Source: Flavobacteriaceae bacterium (GTDB lineage: Bacteria; Bacteroidota; Bacteroidia; Flavobacteriales; Flavobacteriaceae). Taken from it: DNA of 64,000 nt. Below are positions 63,686-64,000 of this stretch, one piece after another. Position 1 is the first letter of the stretch; each line of letters opens with the position of its first letter. A model generated the notes under the pieces. That model did not search any database. It was given only the letters and a program-made list of their open reading frames with translations, and was not told where the DNA came from. Both the position numbers and the translations under genes were made by a program. Location of the stretch: assembly GCA_002862705.1 (NCBI GenBank), contig PKDU01000009.1, positions 1-64,000 of the forward strand. The letters are read 5' to 3'.

Positions 63686-64000
63686 ATGCGTCGTTACTCT
63701 TATATAGCTGTTGCTTTTATTATTTTAATTTTTGGGATAATTGTAGTACCCCGAATCGTTACTCGCATTCAAGAAGCCGACCGCGTGGACGCCACAAGAC
63801 TCAGCGCTGAAATGCCCCTTGCATTTATTGAGCTAAATGGCGAAGCAAAACGCGTCCCCGATTTTGTATTTACAAATCAAGACAACAGGCTTATTTCAAA
63901 CGAAGACTTTCTAGGTAAGGTTTATGTCGTTGAGTTTTTCTTTACTACGTGCCCCACCATTTGCCCAATCATGAATACCAATATGAAGCGTTTGGAAAAT
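63686..64000 (+). CDS. SCO1/SenC-type copper chaperone (cut by window end)
   Basis: Only the first 105 codons are present; the reading frame is still open at the last base. An N-terminal membrane anchor (YIAVAFIILIFGIIVVP) leads into PDFVFTNQDNRLISNEDFLGK and the copper-binding motif FFFTTCPTICPIM (C-x3-C). SCO proteins load or reduce the CuA site of subunit II, in line with its place at the end of the oxidase block. Confidence 0.93.
   Translation, partial: MRRYSYIAVAFIILIFGIIVVPRIVTRIQEADRVDATRLSAEMPLAFIELNGEAKRVPDFVFTNQDNRLISNEDFLGKVYVVEFFFTTCPTICPIMNTNMKRLEN

Overview
The window looks like a chromosomal stretch of a marine-type Flavobacteriaceae (Bacteroidota). The evidence is a SprA/Sov-type type IX secretion protein, an alternative complex III (ActABCDEF) fused in one cluster with a caa3-like oxidase, DUF4270 and DUF2723 proteins, promoters of the Bacteroidota type (TTG about 19-21 nt before TAnnTTTG), and few or no Shine-Dalgarno sequences. 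Almost all of it is core housekeeping DNA with short gaps. I found no CRISPR array, prophage, insertion sequence, biosynthetic cluster or recognisable defence island, and no convincing undescribed multi-gene system. The more unusual material is at the level of protein architecture and one small gene-decay locus.

Layout. 1-8000: glyS, a DUF3575 barrel protein, an exonuclease III, a Tas-like reductase, an orphan HigA-like regulator, radA, a flippase-like membrane protein, and panD/panC (pantothenate). 8000-10900: a degenerate half glycogen-synthase-like protein, a DUF4270 lipoprotein with inserted calcium-type repeats, and a small membrane protein. 10900-22000 (minus strand): rpoN, asnS, an MMPL exporter, frr, pyrH, a carboxypeptidase-regulatory-domain protein, tsf, rpsB, rpsI, rplM; this is a translation block read from the rplM side. 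22000-22630: a scar-like locus with a truncated lipoprotein and, in another frame, what looks like the tail of a helix-turn-helix antitoxin. 22630-29400: polA, a thioredoxin-fold protein without active-site cysteines, and a large DUF2723 membrane protein. 29450-34660: tRNA-Gln, then rimP-nusA-infB, then a SPOR-domain protein.

34800-45970 is the respiratory core: actABCDEF, coxB and coxA, closed by a strong terminator. Electrons from menaquinol would pass through ActB/ActA/ActE to the CuA site of CoxB and the heme-copper centre of CoxA. 45990-58130 holds ruvB, queG, a malic enzyme-phosphotransacetylase fusion, ruvA and the giant sprA. 58160-60100 holds gcvH and two tandem tonB paralogues. 60180-64000 returns to respiration with cyoE (heme O synthase), two subunit III genes, subunit IV, a cysteine-free SCO-like protein and a canonical SCO protein cut by the window end. 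The terminal oxidase genes are therefore split into two blocks about 14 kb apart.

All functional names rest on motif recognition by eye; no database search was run.
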